Shown here: positions 23,497 to 32,553 of the stretch, piece by piece | Layout: each line of letters begins with the position of its first letter | Position numbering within the stretch: position 1 is the stretch's first letter | Source: Actinomycetaceae bacterium | Lineage (GTDB): Bacteria; Actinomycetota; Actinomycetes; Actinomycetales; Actinomycetaceae | DNA length: 64,000 bases | Assembly (NCBI GenBank): GCA_030527545.1 | Contig: JAUNAP010000006.1 | Span: 62,001 to 126,000, forward strand | Direction: 5' to 3' | Translations under genes and position numbers: made by a program | The notes under the pieces: model-generated | Told to the model about the DNA's origin: nothing | Databases searched by the model: none | Seen by the model: only the letters and a program-made list of their open reading frames with translations

Positions 23497-23499
23497 GAT
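23494..23499 (+). promoter_or_regulatory. -10 box overlapping the hemB stop codon
   Basis: TAGGAT begins with the TAG stop of hemB and is followed by 7 nt and the ATG at 23507, the same leaderless spacing seen before other genes in the window. It would let the following nuclease gene be transcribed apart from the hem operon. Confidence 0.45.
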
Positions 23500-23506
23500 C
23501 TCTCCT

Positions 23507-25216
23507 ATGGAGTGGGTGGAGCCGGACCGGTGGGTCCTCGACGTGCGCGACGTCGCTGGGGTGTCCGGGTGCGAATGGGAGTTTGCGTGTGCGGCCGTTC
23601 GCGCACGCTCCGGCCTGCCCGCGCGCGAGCGGCCGGCTTTCGCCTCCTACGTCGCCCGCCTCAGTGCCGAGCTTTCTGACGAGATCGCAGCCGGCTACTC
23701 TTCGCGCGCCGACAAGGCGTGGCCGGTGGGGCAGGGGCGCATCTGCAACGCAGGAGACCGAGGCGTGGCTGCCGGCGAATTGGAAACGGCATCGCTGTGG
23801 CGCGACGTGGGTTTCGCTGTCGGTGACCTTCGCGGACGCGCATCTCTCCTCGTGGCTACGAAGGGTGGATGGCGCTTGGAGTTTCCTCGCTTCTCGTCCC
23901 ACCTCAAACGCAGCGCGCGGCTTCGCGCGGGGGGTGTGTGGTGGCTTGCCTGTCGAACGTGGGGAGCCGAGCGGGTGTGCGCGGAGGTTGTCGTTCACCT
24001 GGCCACCGGGCGGCGAGTGAGCATCGCCGGAGCGCAGCTCGCCCGCGAATGGGAGCTCGCCGTCGATCGGGCCCGCAGCATCCTGTTTCGCCTCGACGAG
24101 GTCACGTGGGATACCTGTGCGAGCGCCTGCGGTACGTGCGCGGAGTGTCGTGCCGCGATCGAGGCGCATGACGACCTTTTCGCCCTTCCGGGAGTGGGGC
24201 GCAACGAGCGGGCGGAGCTTCGCGCGCGGGGGATCACGACCGTCGCCGAGGTTGCACTGCAGGCGCCGCCGGGCGTGTCCGAGCGCACGGTGGCGGTCGC
24301 GGCAGCCCGCGTCGAGCAGAGGTCGTTGCCGCCGGGACCGTACGGACCCGTCGTCGTTGACCGAGTTGACTCGCAACGGATAGCTCGGGTGGAGAAACCC
24401 GCGCCGGGCGACGTCTACCTCGACTTCGAGAACGATTCACTGTGGGGGTGGGACGCCCGCGACCATACGGGGCTCATTTATCTCACGGGTCTGCTCGTGC
24501 GCCCCGACGAGGCCGACGGATGCGCCCGGCTTGCCGGTGTTGAGATCCCGCGCGCCCAAGCGCCCGTTCACCTCGATGGACCGGAAGCGGCGTGGACGCG
24601 CCCGGGTGTCACCGCGTCGACACCCGGAGAAGCCTCGGCCGCGCTCGGATGGCGCTATGTGGCGCTGTGGGCGCATTCGCGTCCCGACGAGGCCGCCGTT
24701 GCGAGGGCCTTTGTCGACTGGCTCGAGCGGCGCCGGCGCATCTTCCCAGACATGCACGTCTACCACTACTCGCCTCAGGAACCGCTCATGCTCACGCGTC
24801 TGGCCCGCAGGGGCGGCCTTCCCCCGCGTAGGGTGGAGGCCCTCACGGGTCGCCGGGGTATCTTTGTCGACCTTTTCGAGGCCGTCCGCGAAGGGGTGGT
24901 GACCGGACAGGCCGGGATGTCGCTGAAGGATCTCGAGCCGCTCTTTATGGGCCCGCTGCGTCGTGGGGATCTCGACGACGGGGGCGAGTCGGTCGTCGCC
25001 TACGACCGCGATGTCGCCCGCGCGCCTCGCCCCCGCGCTGAGACGCTCGCGCGCCTCGCTGCCTACAACGAATACGACTGCGCGGCCACGCTCCAGCTCC
25101 ACCGATGGCTCCTTGCCCAGGCCGGCCCGTGCGGGGAAGTCCCCTCGCCGCCTCCCTACGAAGTTCCGTTGAGCTGGGACAACCGAGACGCCGTTTCCCG
25201 AGGCGGAACTTCGTGA
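23507..25216 (+). CDS. TM0106-family RecB-like nuclease, short form without helicase part
   Basis: A 569-residue protein. The first 220 residues match a RecB/Cas4-like nuclease region ending in four cysteines, Cys204, Cys208, Cys211 and Cys214 (C-x3-C-x2-C-x2-C), a likely metal or Fe-S site. FALPGVGRNERAELRARGITT after it is helix-hairpin-helix-like. The second half is an RNase H-like exonuclease domain: VYLDFEND with Asp306 and Glu308, VYHYSPQEPLMLTRLA, and the last acidic motif YNEYDCAATLQLHRWL. Actinobacterial relatives are often about twice as long with a C-terminal superfamily 1 helicase, which is absent here. Function probably DNA processing or repair. Confidence 0.75.
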   Translation: MEWVEPDRWVLDVRDVAGVSGCEWEFACAAVRARSGLPARERPAFASYVARLSAELSDEIAAGYSSRADKAWPVGQGRICNAGDRGVAAGELETASLWRDVGFAVGDLRGRASLLVATKGGWRLEFPRFSSHLKRSARLRAGGVWWLACRTWGAERVCAEVVVHLATGRRVSIAGAQLAREWELAVDRARSILFRLDEVTWDTCASACGTCAECRAAIEAHDDLFALPGVGRNERAELRARGITTVAEVALQAPPGVSERTVAVAAARVEQRSLPPGPYGPVVVDRVDSQRIARVEKPAPGDVYLDFENDSLWGWDARDHTGLIYLTGLLVRPDEADGCARLAGVEIPRAQAPVHLDGPEAAWTRPGVTASTPGEASAALGWRYVALWAHSRPDEAAVARAFVDWLERRRRIFPDMHVYHYSPQEPLMLTRLARRGGLPPRRVEALTGRRGIFVDLFEAVREGVVTGQAGMSLKDLEPLFMGPLRRGDLDDGGESVVAYDRDVARAPRPRAETLARLAAYNEYDCAATLQLHRWLLAQAGPCGEVPSPPPYEVPLSWDNRDAVSRGGTS

Positions 25217-25222
25217 CACAAT
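25217..25222 (+). promoter_or_regulatory. -10 box of the UPF0237-UPF0210 operon (leaderless start)
   Basis: CACAAT, 7 nt, then ATG at 25230. This argues for the shorter start over the in-frame ATG at 25221, which would overlap the box. Confidence 0.5.
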
Positions 25223-25229
25223 GGGCGCC

Positions 25230-25499
25230 ATGCGCGCCATTATGACTGTCACGGGCATCGATCACACCGGGATTATTGCCGCCGTCACGACGACGCTGGC
25301 CAAGCACGACGTCAACATCACGAACGTGTCGCAAACCCTCATGGACGACTACTTCACGATGATCATGCAGCTCGATTTCGACGAGGAGGCACACCCCCTC
25401 CTCGAGGTCCAAGAGGCCATGCGCGGGGTCGAAGCGGGTGAGCATCTCGTCATCCGCATCCAGGCCGACGCAATCTTCCGCGCCATGCACACGCTGTAG
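25230..25499 (+). CDS. ACT-domain protein, UPF0237 family
   Basis: An 89-residue single ACT domain, MRAIMTVTGIDHTGIIAAVTTTLAKHDVN, matching the UPF0237 pattern of a small-molecule-binding regulatory domain. The family size is about 90 residues. It lies 9 nt before the UPF0210 gene, its constant partner in many bacteria, and probably senses an amino acid for it. The ligand is not known. Confidence 0.88.
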   Translation: MRAIMTVTGIDHTGIIAAVTTTLAKHDVNITNVSQTLMDDYFTMIMQLDFDEEAHPLLEVQEAMRGVEAGEHLVIRIQADAIFRAMHTL

Positions 25500-25508
25500 G
25501 GGGCCGCC

Positions 25509-26873
25509 ATGAGCATGGATCAAGCCACCCAGATCCTCGACACGATCAGGATGATCTCCGAGGATCGCCTCGACGTACGCACCGTGACCATGGGGGTATC
25601 CCTCCTGGAATGCGCGGACCCCGACATCTCGAGGGCGTGTGCCAAGGTCGAACAACGTGTCGTTTCGGCCGCGCGCAATCTCGTCGCCGTCGCCGACGAT
25701 GTTGCCGCCGAATTCGGTGTTCCCATCACGAATAAGCGCGTCGCGGTCACCCCGATCGGTCTCATCGCGGCCGCCTGCGGAGCGGCCGATCCGACTCCGT
25801 TCGCTCACGCGCTCGACCGTGCCGGCAAGGAGGTCGGCGTCGACTTCGTCGGCGGCTACTCGGCACTCGTTGACAAGGGAGCGACGGCCGCCGAAGACCG
25901 GCTCATACGTTCGATCCCTGAGGCGCTGGCGACCACCGACATTGTCTGCTCCTCCGTCAACGTCGGTTCGTCTCGCGCGGGGCTCAATATGGATGCCGTC
26001 GCTGCGATGGGACGGGTCGTCCTCGAGTCGGCGGAGGCCACCGCCGACGCCGATGGTCTGGGCGCCGCGAAACTCGTGACGTTCGCCAATGCCGTGGGGG
26101 ATAACCCGTTCATGGCAGGAGCCTTCCACGGCCCCAGCGAGCCCGACACCGTCATCTCGGTGGGCATCTCGGGTCCCGGCGTCGTCCACCGCGCCCTCGA
26201 GCCCCTGGCCGGGTGCCGGGTCGACGAGTGTGCGGAGGTGATCAAGAAAGCGGCCTTCCAGATCACGCGGATGGGTCAGCTCGTCGGCGTCACGGTCGCC
26301 CAGCGTCTCGGGGTGCGCTTCGGCATCGTCGACCTGTCCCTGGCCCCGACATCGGAGGTGGGGGACTCGGTCGCTCAGATCCTCGAAACGCTCGGCATCA
26401 GCCAGGTCGGCGGCCACGGAACCACGGCGGCGCTGGCGCTGCTTAACGACGCGGTCAAGAAGGGCGGCCTCATGGCCTGCGGTCAGGTCGGTGGCCTGTC
26501 GGGATCGTTCATTCCGGTCTCGGAGGACATCCACATGATCCGCGCTGCCCAGGCGGGCTCGATTACCCTCGACAAGCTCGAGGCCATGACGGCTATCTGC
26601 TCGGTCGGTCTCGACATGGTCGCGATCCCTGGGGACACCCCGGCCACGACGATCGCGGGGATTATCGCCGACGAATCGGCGATCGGGATCATGAACGCAA
26701 AGACAACGGCCGTGCGCGTCATCCCCGTCCCCGGCAAGGGCGTAGGCGAAGAGGCACATTTCCCCGGCCTGCTCGGGTGGGCCCCCATCATGGCCACCTC
26801 AGGCCTCGACTCGTCCGCGTTCGTCGACCGCGGTGGGCGTATCCCCGCTCCCATCCACGCGTTCAAGAATTAG
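25509..26873 (+). CDS. UPF0210 (DUF711/PFL-like) protein
   Basis: A 454-residue cytosolic protein of the UPF0210 family, which has a fold distantly related to pyruvate-formate lyase and ribonucleotide reductase. Family segments seen include [51 protein letters not shown] and [21 protein letters not shown]. No radical glycine domain or activase is visible. Together with the ACT protein upstream it forms a conserved pair of unknown function. A third gene follows 12 nt later. Confidence 0.88.
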   Translation: MSMDQATQILDTIRMISEDRLDVRTVTMGVSLLECADPDISRACAKVEQRVVSAARNLVAVADDVAAEFGVPITNKRVAVTPIGLIAAACGAADPTPFAHALDRAGKEVGVDFVGGYSALVDKGATAAEDRLIRSIPEALATTDIVCSSVNVGSSRAGLNMDAVAAMGRVVLESAEATADADGLGAAKLVTFANAVGDNPFMAGAFHGPSEPDTVISVGISGPGVVHRALEPLAGCRVDECAEVIKKAAFQITRMGQLVGVTVAQRLGVRFGIVDLSLAPTSEVGDSVAQILETLGISQVGGHGTTAALALLNDAVKKGGLMACGQVGGLSGSFIPVSEDIHMIRAAQAGSITLDKLEAMTAICSVGLDMVAIPGDTPATTIAGIIADESAIGIMNAKTTAVRVIPVPGKGVGEEAHFPGLLGWAPIMATSGLDSSAFVDRGGRIPAPIHAFKN

Positions 26874-26885
26874 CGGGAGGTTACC

Positions 26886-27704
26886 GTGGATTCCCACTCG
26901 AACGAGCTGGCGCACGCGTGCGAATCTGCACGCCTGGCCTACACCCATCTCGCGCTGCGCACCCTTACGGCGTCGATCCGCCGGGATCGGGGCGTGGGCG
27001 GGGACGACTACACGTTCCCACCCGAGGCCTTCACGCGCTGGGAGGCCTACCTCTACGCCGACGCCGCCCTCGCCCTGACCTGGGAGATCCTTGAGGAGGC
27101 CTCGCGCCGCGGCGACATCGCCGAAGAGGTCGCGCACATGCTGGAGCAGATGAAGGATCCCGTCGTCGACCTCATCGTCATGACCGCGCAGGCTCTGGCT
27201 AATCCCGATCGCTTCGGTGAAGAGACGACCGAGGAGGAGGCCGGGGCTATGGCGCTCACGCGCTCGAGCTTGGGAATCATGTACGGCGCCGCACGCTTCG
27301 ACGATGCGCGCGAGGGCGCCGAGGCGATCCCCTCCGATTTCGACGAGGCCTGCGAAGGCCTCAACGCCGACCTCCGCCCTGTCCTCGATTTCGTCCCCTA
27401 CGCGATCAGGACGCTCGTCGAGCCGATCGTCGGTCGCCGCGGTCTCGACGCCGCACTGTCCGCGATCGACGAGAGACTTAGCGGCGATGCTCACCGACTG
27501 GAACCCGACGAGTGGACTCGCGCGCGCGGCGTCGTTCACACCGGATTGATCGAGGCTCTACGCGAGGGCAATCCGCTGCCGCTGCACCTGGCCCAAGCGA
27601 CGACACTGATGGCTGGCACGTGGTATCCGCCGACTCATGCCACCGGATGGGAACCCCCAATCGAGGTGCGTCTCAACGCGTTCGGTATGCCCGTCGTTGC
27701 ATGA
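26886..27704 (+). CDS. conserved hypothetical protein
   Basis: I do not recognise this 272-residue protein. It is soluble, acidic and mostly helical, with no signal peptide or membrane segment. A stretch of alternating acidic residues (EETTEEEAGAM) is near residue 117. The GTG start has GGGAGG 5 nt upstream and lies 12 nt after the UPF0210 stop, so it is likely the third gene of that operon. Confidence 0.6.
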   Translation: MDSHSNELAHACESARLAYTHLALRTLTASIRRDRGVGGDDYTFPPEAFTRWEAYLYADAALALTWEILEEASRRGDIAEEVAHMLEQMKDPVVDLIVMTAQALANPDRFGEETTEEEAGAMALTRSSLGIMYGAARFDDAREGAEAIPSDFDEACEGLNADLRPVLDFVPYAIRTLVEPIVGRRGLDAALSAIDERLSGDAHRLEPDEWTRARGVVHTGLIEALREGNPLPLHLAQATTLMAGTWYPPTHATGWEPPIEVRLNAFGMPVVA

Positions 27705-27736
27705 CCCAGCGGGAAGCAAGGAGGCCCGCGTGAGCG

Positions 27737-27768
27737 GCCTCACGGACGTGTCTCATTCCGTGAGAGGC
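27737..27768 (+). terminator. hairpin downstream of the UPF0210 operon
   Basis: CTCACGGA (27739-27746) and TCCGTGAG (27757-27764) form a perfect 8-bp stem with a 10-nt loop, extendable past a bulged A. It lies 35 nt after the stop and about 70 nt before brnQ. There is no U run; it may end the upstream operon or belong to the brnQ leader. Confidence 0.4.
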
Positions 27769-27793
27769 TGACTGTCGCACCCGGTGGGGTGAG

Positions 27794-27799
27794 GATAAT
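27794..27799 (+). promoter_or_regulatory. -10 box of brnQ
   Basis: GATAAT, 39 nt before the brnQ ATG, with a normal leader that contains GCGGAG as ribosome binding site. Confidence 0.4.
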
Positions 27800-27838
27800 T
27801 GCCGGGTTACCTCACCTTCGAACGCAAGCGGAGTCACC

Positions 27839-29236
27839 ATGACGGGGAAGAAACACCTCTACAACGTCGTCATCACGGGCCTGGCGCTGTTCGCCATGTT
27901 CTTTGGCGCCGGCAACCTCATCTACCCAGTGTTCATCGGCGTGGAGGCCGGTAGCGCGACAACTTCCGTCGCCCTGGGGTTCATGGCGACGGGGGTGCTC
28001 CTCCCCCTCCTGGCCATGGTCGCCGCTGCCACGTCGGAAACGGGGATTCTCGGTATCTCCGAGCGCATCGGGCACTGGCCGGGCTTCGCCTTTTGCCTCA
28101 TGGCGTTCCTCTCCACGGGCGTCCTCTACGCCATCCCACGCGTGGCGACGGTGTCGTATGAGATGAGCGTCGGCGGTCTCGTGGACTCGTCGTCGTCACA
28201 GATGTCCCTCATCGTCTATTCGTTCATCTTCTTCGCCGTCACGGGCGCCCTGTCGATGAATCCGTCGACGCTCATCGAGAAGATCGGTGGCTGGCTGACG
28301 CCGGCGCTCCTTCTTCTCCTCGTCGTTCTCATCACGTCGGCGCTGCTCAACCTCGCACCGGTCGAGCACGCGCCCTCGCAGGCCTTCGCTGACGCCCCGC
28401 TCGTCAAGGGCATCCTCGAGGGCTACAACACCCTCGATGCGATCGCCTCGTTTGTCTTTGGCGTCATCATCATCACCTCGCTCAAGGCCCGCGGCTACAA
28501 GCGGGGGACGCCACTGTTTAGGGCAACCGCTCTGTCGGGGGTCGTCGCGGGTCTTCTCCTGGGTCTCGTCTACTTCGGGCTGTCCGAACTCGGCCTGCGG
28601 ATCGGCGACTCGGGTGTGCAAAACGGCGGCGAGGGGCTGTCGTACGCAGCGCGCACCCTCTTCGGACACACCGGTCTCGTCGTTCTCGGCGCCATCGCAA
28701 TCCTCGCGTGCCTGACGACGGCGGTCGGTCTTACCGGCGCGTCGACAGCGTTCTTCTCGGGCCTGTTCCCGCGGGTTCCGCGCAACGTCATCATCGTCGT
28801 TCACATGGCGGTCTCGTTCGCCGTAGCAAACCTCGGGCTCAACATGCTGCTCAAGATCGTCGTTCCCGTCATGTACCTGTGCTACCCGGTGACCATCGCG
28901 CTCGTCATTGTGTGTCTTCTCGACATCTTCATCCCCGGCCACATGTATTGGACCTATCGGGGTGCCGTGTGGATCGCGGCGGTCTTCGGTCTCATTGATG
29001 CCGCCTCGGCCGCGGAACTGAAGTCGGGGCTTCTGACGGCGCTGCTCGATACGATTCCGCTCGCGCACTATTCACTGGGGTGGCTCATCCCGACCCTGGT
29101 CGCGGGCCTCATCGGGTTCATCGTCGATCTCAAGCAGAACCGCTTGCGCGAGCACCTCGACTACGACCTCATGGCGAGGGAGAAGAACAAGGGTCTCGTC
29201 GAGGCCGGCATCGCCGGCGATATCTCAGAGAACTGA
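27839..29236 (+). CDS. brnQ: branched-chain amino acid:cation symporter (LIVCS family)
   Basis: Imports Leu, Ile and Val with Na+ or H+. The 465-residue protein starts with the LIVCS hallmark FAMFFGAGNLIYPVFIG (about residues 19-35) and has about 12 hydrophobic helices. SAAELKSG and the basic C-terminal tail (residues 437-465) are cytoplasmic. ATG at 27839 with GCGGAG upstream. It stands alone between two hairpins, so it is probably a single-gene transcript. Confidence 0.93.
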   Translation: MTGKKHLYNVVITGLALFAMFFGAGNLIYPVFIGVEAGSATTSVALGFMATGVLLPLLAMVAAATSETGILGISERIGHWPGFAFCLMAFLSTGVLYAIPRVATVSYEMSVGGLVDSSSSQMSLIVYSFIFFAVTGALSMNPSTLIEKIGGWLTPALLLLLVVLITSALLNLAPVEHAPSQAFADAPLVKGILEGYNTLDAIASFVFGVIIITSLKARGYKRGTPLFRATALSGVVAGLLLGLVYFGLSELGLRIGDSGVQNGGEGLSYAARTLFGHTGLVVLGAIAILACLTTAVGLTGASTAFFSGLFPRVPRNVIIVVHMAVSFAVANLGLNMLLKIVVPVMYLCYPVTIALVIVCLLDIFIPGHMYWTYRGAVWIAAVFGLIDAASAAELKSGLLTALLDTIPLAHYSLGWLIPTLVAGLIGFIVDLKQNRLREHLDYDLMAREKNKGLVEAGIAGDISEN

Positions 29237-29250
29237 CGCTGACAGCGGTC

Positions 29251-29285
29251 TCGGCCCGTCCGCGGTAGTAACGCGGGCGGGCCGA
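29251..29285. terminator. terminator between brnQ and the converging phosphatase gene
   Basis: TCGGCCCG-t-CCGCG pairs with CGCGG-g-CGGGCCGA around the loop GTAGTAA, a 14-bp stem with one mismatch. It lies between two convergent genes and probably works in both directions although no U tract is present. Confidence 0.65.
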
Positions 29286-29342
29286 TGCCGTTGTCGCACG
29301 AGCCGCCTGCAGGCCCGGTCTCGCTTGCCCGGCCAGGCGGTC

Positions 29343-30023
29343 CTACCCGCGCAGCACCTGAATGGAGCGCCGAAACGAGTTCACCTCGTCGGGTACCTCC
29401 CATTCGTCAATGGGTTTCGAGGAGTACATACGCGCGCTCCATCCCTGCTCAGGAGTGCCCTCCACGGCGGTGATCGAGCAGTTCCTCAAGGGCTGGCTCA
29501 TCGCCAGCTCTGGCGAGATGCCCTCGACGAGACTGGCGGTCGCGTACCTGATGAGGCACCCGTGGGCGACGACGGCGACGGCGGCCTCCTCCCCCCATCG
29601 TTGTGCGGCGCGACGCAACGCGGCGTTGACCCGACCGATCACCTGGTAGCCGCTTTCACCCCCCGGCATGCGTCTGTCACGTTTACCGTGGAGCCAGTCG
29701 GCGACGACGGCGAGATAGGTCGAGGGGGCGTCGGCGACGTAGAGCATCTCGAGGTCGCCGGCCCGGACCTCCCGCACACCACGGTCGATGACGGGCACGA
29801 GCCCGTGCGCGGCGGCAAGGGCGGCTGCCGTCTGCCGGGTTCGTAGCAGCGGCGAGGTGACGATCCCGTCGAGCCGGGGCAGCCCGAGGTCACGCCAATG
29901 CCCTGGAAGGGCGGCCGCCTGTGCGCGCCCCTGCCCGTTGAGGGCGGCGCCGGGGATATCGGTGTCGAGGGCGTCGAGTAGGTTGGAGTCGGTTTGGCCG
30001 TGGCGGACAAAATAGATGCGCAT
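29343..30023 (-). CDS. histidine phosphatase (phosphoglycerate mutase-like)
   Basis: A 226-residue phosphatase of branch 1. VRHGQTDSN holds the phospho-accepting His8 with Arg7, SPLLRTRQTA the second Arg, VREVRAGDLE the general acid Glu, and VVAHGCLIRYA the second catalytic His. The family acts on phosphosugars, phosphoserine, nucleotide or cobalamin intermediates; the substrate is not predictable here. ATG start with GGAAGGAG 3-10 nt upstream. It is divergent from ddh. Confidence 0.88.
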   Translation of the reverse strand: MRIYFVRHGQTDSNLLDALDTDIPGAALNGQGRAQAAALPGHWRDLGLPRLDGIVTSPLLRTRQTAAALAAAHGLVPVIDRGVREVRAGDLEMLYVADAPSTYLAVVADWLHGKRDRRMPGGESGYQVIGRVNAALRRAAQRWGEEAAVAVVAHGCLIRYATASLVEGISPELAMSQPLRNCSITAVEGTPEQGWSARMYSSKPIDEWEVPDEVNSFRRSIQVLRG

Positions 30024-30054
30024 GTCTCCTTCCTAGCACGCCCGTGGACACCCG

Positions 30055-30084
30055 TTGCACCCTATCTGGGAACCTTTCTAGCCT
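30055..30084 (+). promoter_or_regulatory. ddh promoter (leaderless start)
   Basis: TTGCAC (30055-30060), 18-nt spacer, TAGCCT (30079-30084), 6 nt, then the ATG of ddh. It is one of the best-formed promoters in the window. Confidence 0.6.
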
Positions 30085-30090
30085 GGGGCT

Positions 30091-31068
30091 ATGACAATTC
30101 GCACCGCCATCCTCGGATATGGAAACCTCGGCCGCGGCGTTGAGCAGGCCGTCGCCGCCGCCCCCGATATGGAGGCCGTCGTCGTCTTCACGCGGCGCGA
30201 CCCCGCTTCTGTCACGACCTTCGGCACGCCCGTCGCCCACGTTGACGACATGGGAGATTGGGCCGATCGCGTCGACGTGTGCCTGTGCTGCGGGGGATCC
30301 GCGACCGACCTGGCCGACCAGGTCCCGCAGGCTCTCGCTTATTTCCCGACCGTCGATTCCTTCGACACCCACGCCAAGATCCCCGAGTATTTCGCCAGCT
30401 GCGACCGGGCGGCCAGCGACGCCGGCACGGCCGCTCTCATCTCGGTGGGATGGGATCCTGGGCTTTTCTCGCTTGCACGCACGCTCGGGGAAGCGATCGT
30501 CCCCGACTCGCTCGAGGAGACGTTTTGGGGCGTCGGCGTTTCCCAGGGGCATTCGGATGCGCTTCGCCGCATCGACGGTGTCGCCGATGCCGTCCAGTAC
30601 ACGGTTCCACGCGAGGAAGCACTCGAATCGGTTCGAAGCGGAGAGGCGAGGGAACCCCTGGAGACGCGCGCTAAGCACACGCGCCGCTGCTTCGTCGTTG
30701 CCGAAGAGGGCGCCGACCGCGACGCCATCACCGACGCGATCGTCACGATGCCGAATTATTTCGCCGACTACGACACGAGCGTGGAGTTCGTAAGCGCCGA
30801 AGAGTTGGCGCGCAACCACTCGGGGATGCCTCACGGCGGAACGGTCCTACGTCGCGGTAGCACCGCGGGAGGTTCCGCCGCGACGATGGAGTTCAGCCTC
30901 GACCTGGGATCGAATCCCCAGTTCACCGGCGCGGTCGTCGCCGCGTGCGGACGCGCACTTCACCGACTCGTCAGCGGCGGCGTACGCGGGGCCCTCACCA
31001 TTTTCGATATCCCTCTGGGCGCGCTGCATCCCGAGGGGCCCGAGCACCTGCGGGCGCACCTTCTCTAA
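30091..31068 (+). CDS. ddh: meso-diaminopimelate D-dehydrogenase
   Basis: NADPH-dependent enzyme that makes meso-diaminopimelate in one step from tetrahydrodipicolinate and ammonia, giving both lysine and the peptidoglycan cross-linking residue. The 325-residue protein has the Rossmann motif GYGNLGRG (9-16), the CGGSATDL and SFDTHAKIPEY segments, and the substrate-site SVGWDPGLFSLARTLG and GVGVSQGHSDALRRIDGV typical of Ddh. Length equals the Corynebacterium enzyme. It is a single-gene unit with its own leaderless promoter. Confidence 0.94.
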   Translation: MTIRTAILGYGNLGRGVEQAVAAAPDMEAVVVFTRRDPASVTTFGTPVAHVDDMGDWADRVDVCLCCGGSATDLADQVPQALAYFPTVDSFDTHAKIPEYFASCDRAASDAGTAALISVGWDPGLFSLARTLGEAIVPDSLEETFWGVGVSQGHSDALRRIDGVADAVQYTVPREEALESVRSGEAREPLETRAKHTRRCFVVAEEGADRDAITDAIVTMPNYFADYDTSVEFVSAEELARNHSGMPHGGTVLRRGSTAGGSAATMEFSLDLGSNPQFTGAVVAACGRALHRLVSGGVRGALTIFDIPLGALHPEGPEHLRAHLL

Positions 31069-31080
31069 CCGGAGTGTCGG

Positions 31081-31112
31081 CGGGCGGGAGTGCTTCCCTC
31101 GCATCCCGCCCG
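31081..31112. terminator. terminator between ddh and hemL
   Basis: CGGGCGGGA (31081-31089) pairs with TCCCGCCCG (31104-31112) across a 14-nt loop. It lies between convergent stops, so it may serve both genes. Confidence 0.55.
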
Positions 31113-31119
31113 CGCCCGG

Positions 31120-32541
31120 CTATCCGGCGAGGGAGGGCCACTCCTCGGCGAGTCGCACGACGGAGTCGTCGATGGCATCGAAGATCCTCGCGACAGCGTC
31201 GTCATCGTGCGCCGCCGAGACGAACCACGCCTCGTAGCAGGAGGGCGGCAGGAGGGCACCCGCGTCGTGCATGGCGTGGAAGAACACCGTGTACGCCTCC
31301 TCGTTTTGGGCCTTCGCCTGGGCGTAGGAGGCGACGCCCTCGCGTGCGGGGGCCTCGCCAAAAAATACCGAGAAGAGCGAACCGGCGGCGTTGATGACGT
31401 GGGGGATCTCGCGTGCGGCAAGTTCGCTACCCAGGTGGTCACGTATGGCCCGCGCGACCGCGTCGACCCGCGCGTAGACGCCCTCGTCGGCAAGCCGTAA
31501 CGTCGCCAGGCCCGCGGCGGTCGCCAACGGGTTACCCGAGAGCGTGCCCGCCTGGTAGACGGGCCCCAGCGGTGCGAGATACTCCATGATCTCGCGCCGG
31601 CCCCCGAGCGCTGCCAGGGGCATACCGCCGCCGATCACTTTGCCAAACGTCATGAGGTCGGGAACGTAATCGAGGCCCTCGATCTGGGCGGTGCACCATT
31701 CCTCGCGCGCGCGAGCACCCCCCGAGACCACCTCCTGCGGGAGGCTAGCCGGCAACTGTGGCCGGTGGTCGACCTCATACCCCCAAAAGCCGGCCGCGGA
31801 CACCCGAAATCCGGTGAGTACCTCGTCGGTAATCATGAGGGCGCCGTGCTCGCGCGTGATCTCCCTGATGGCCCGGTTGAAGCCGGGGGCGGGCGGGACA
31901 ATCCCCATATTCGCCGGACACGATTCGGTGATGACGGCCGCAATGTCGTGCCCGCGCTCCTCGAAGCAGCCTCGCAGTGCCTCGACGTCGTTATAGGGCA
32001 GAACGATCGTGAGGGCCGCGATGGCGTCGGGGACACCTGCCGATCCCGGCAGTCCCTGTGTGGCCACCCCCGATCCCGCTTCGGCGAGGAGGCTATCGGA
32101 ATGACCGTGGTAGCAACCGGCGAACTTCACGAGGAGATTGCGGCCCGTGTAGCCACGCGCGAGGCGGATCGCCGTCATCGTTGCCTCGGTTCCGGTCGAC
32201 ACGAGACGGACCTGCTCGGCCAAGGGGACTCGTGCCGTCACCGCGTCGGCCAGATCGGCCTCGGCGGCGGTGGGGGCACCGAAGGACAAGCCACGATCCG
32301 CGGCCCGTGCCACCGCGTCGACGACTTCCGGGTGGGCGTGGCCCACCAGGGCCGGTCCCCACGTTCCCACGAGGTCAACGTATGTGCGATCGTTGACGTC
32401 GCGCACGTAGGCGCCGCGGGCCCGCGACACGAAGGTGGGGGTGCCACCGACAGACCGGTACGCGCGGACGGGCGAGTTGACGCCGCCGGGGATGGCGGCC
32501 TGGCTGCGGGCGAAGAGGGCTTCGGCTTCGAGACTGCTCAT
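31120..32541 (-). CDS. hemL: glutamate-1-semialdehyde 2,1-aminomutase
   Basis: PLP enzyme that turns the HemA product into delta-aminolevulinate. The 473-residue protein begins MSSLEAEALFARSQAAIPGGVNSP. Lys301 in LMTFGKVIGGGMPLAALGGR binds PLP, and AGCYHGHSD and ITDEVLTGFR are typical. A 30-residue insert after FWGYEVD (about 258-290) makes it longer than the E. coli enzyme. It is the only hem gene outside the main cluster, about 8 kb away, and has its own leaderless promoter. Confidence 0.95.
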   Translation of the reverse strand: MSSLEAEALFARSQAAIPGGVNSPVRAYRSVGGTPTFVSRARGAYVRDVNDRTYVDLVGTWGPALVGHAHPEVVDAVARAADRGLSFGAPTAAEADLADAVTARVPLAEQVRLVSTGTEATMTAIRLARGYTGRNLLVKFAGCYHGHSDSLLAEAGSGVATQGLPGSAGVPDAIAALTIVLPYNDVEALRGCFEERGHDIAAVITESCPANMGIVPPAPGFNRAIREITREHGALMITDEVLTGFRVSAAGFWGYEVDHRPQLPASLPQEVVSGGARAREEWCTAQIEGLDYVPDLMTFGKVIGGGMPLAALGGRREIMEYLAPLGPVYQAGTLSGNPLATAAGLATLRLADEGVYARVDAVARAIRDHLGSELAAREIPHVINAAGSLFSVFFGEAPAREGVASYAQAKAQNEEAYTVFFHAMHDAGALLPPSCYEAWFVSAAHDDDAVARIFDAIDDSVVRLAEEWPSLAG

Positions 32542-32547
32542 GAATTA

Positions 32548-32553
32548 AGCCTA
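32548..32553 (-). promoter_or_regulatory. -10 box of hemL (leaderless start)
   Basis: TAGGCT on the minus strand, 6 nt (TAATTC), then the ATG of hemL; no ribosome binding site between. Confidence 0.55.
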
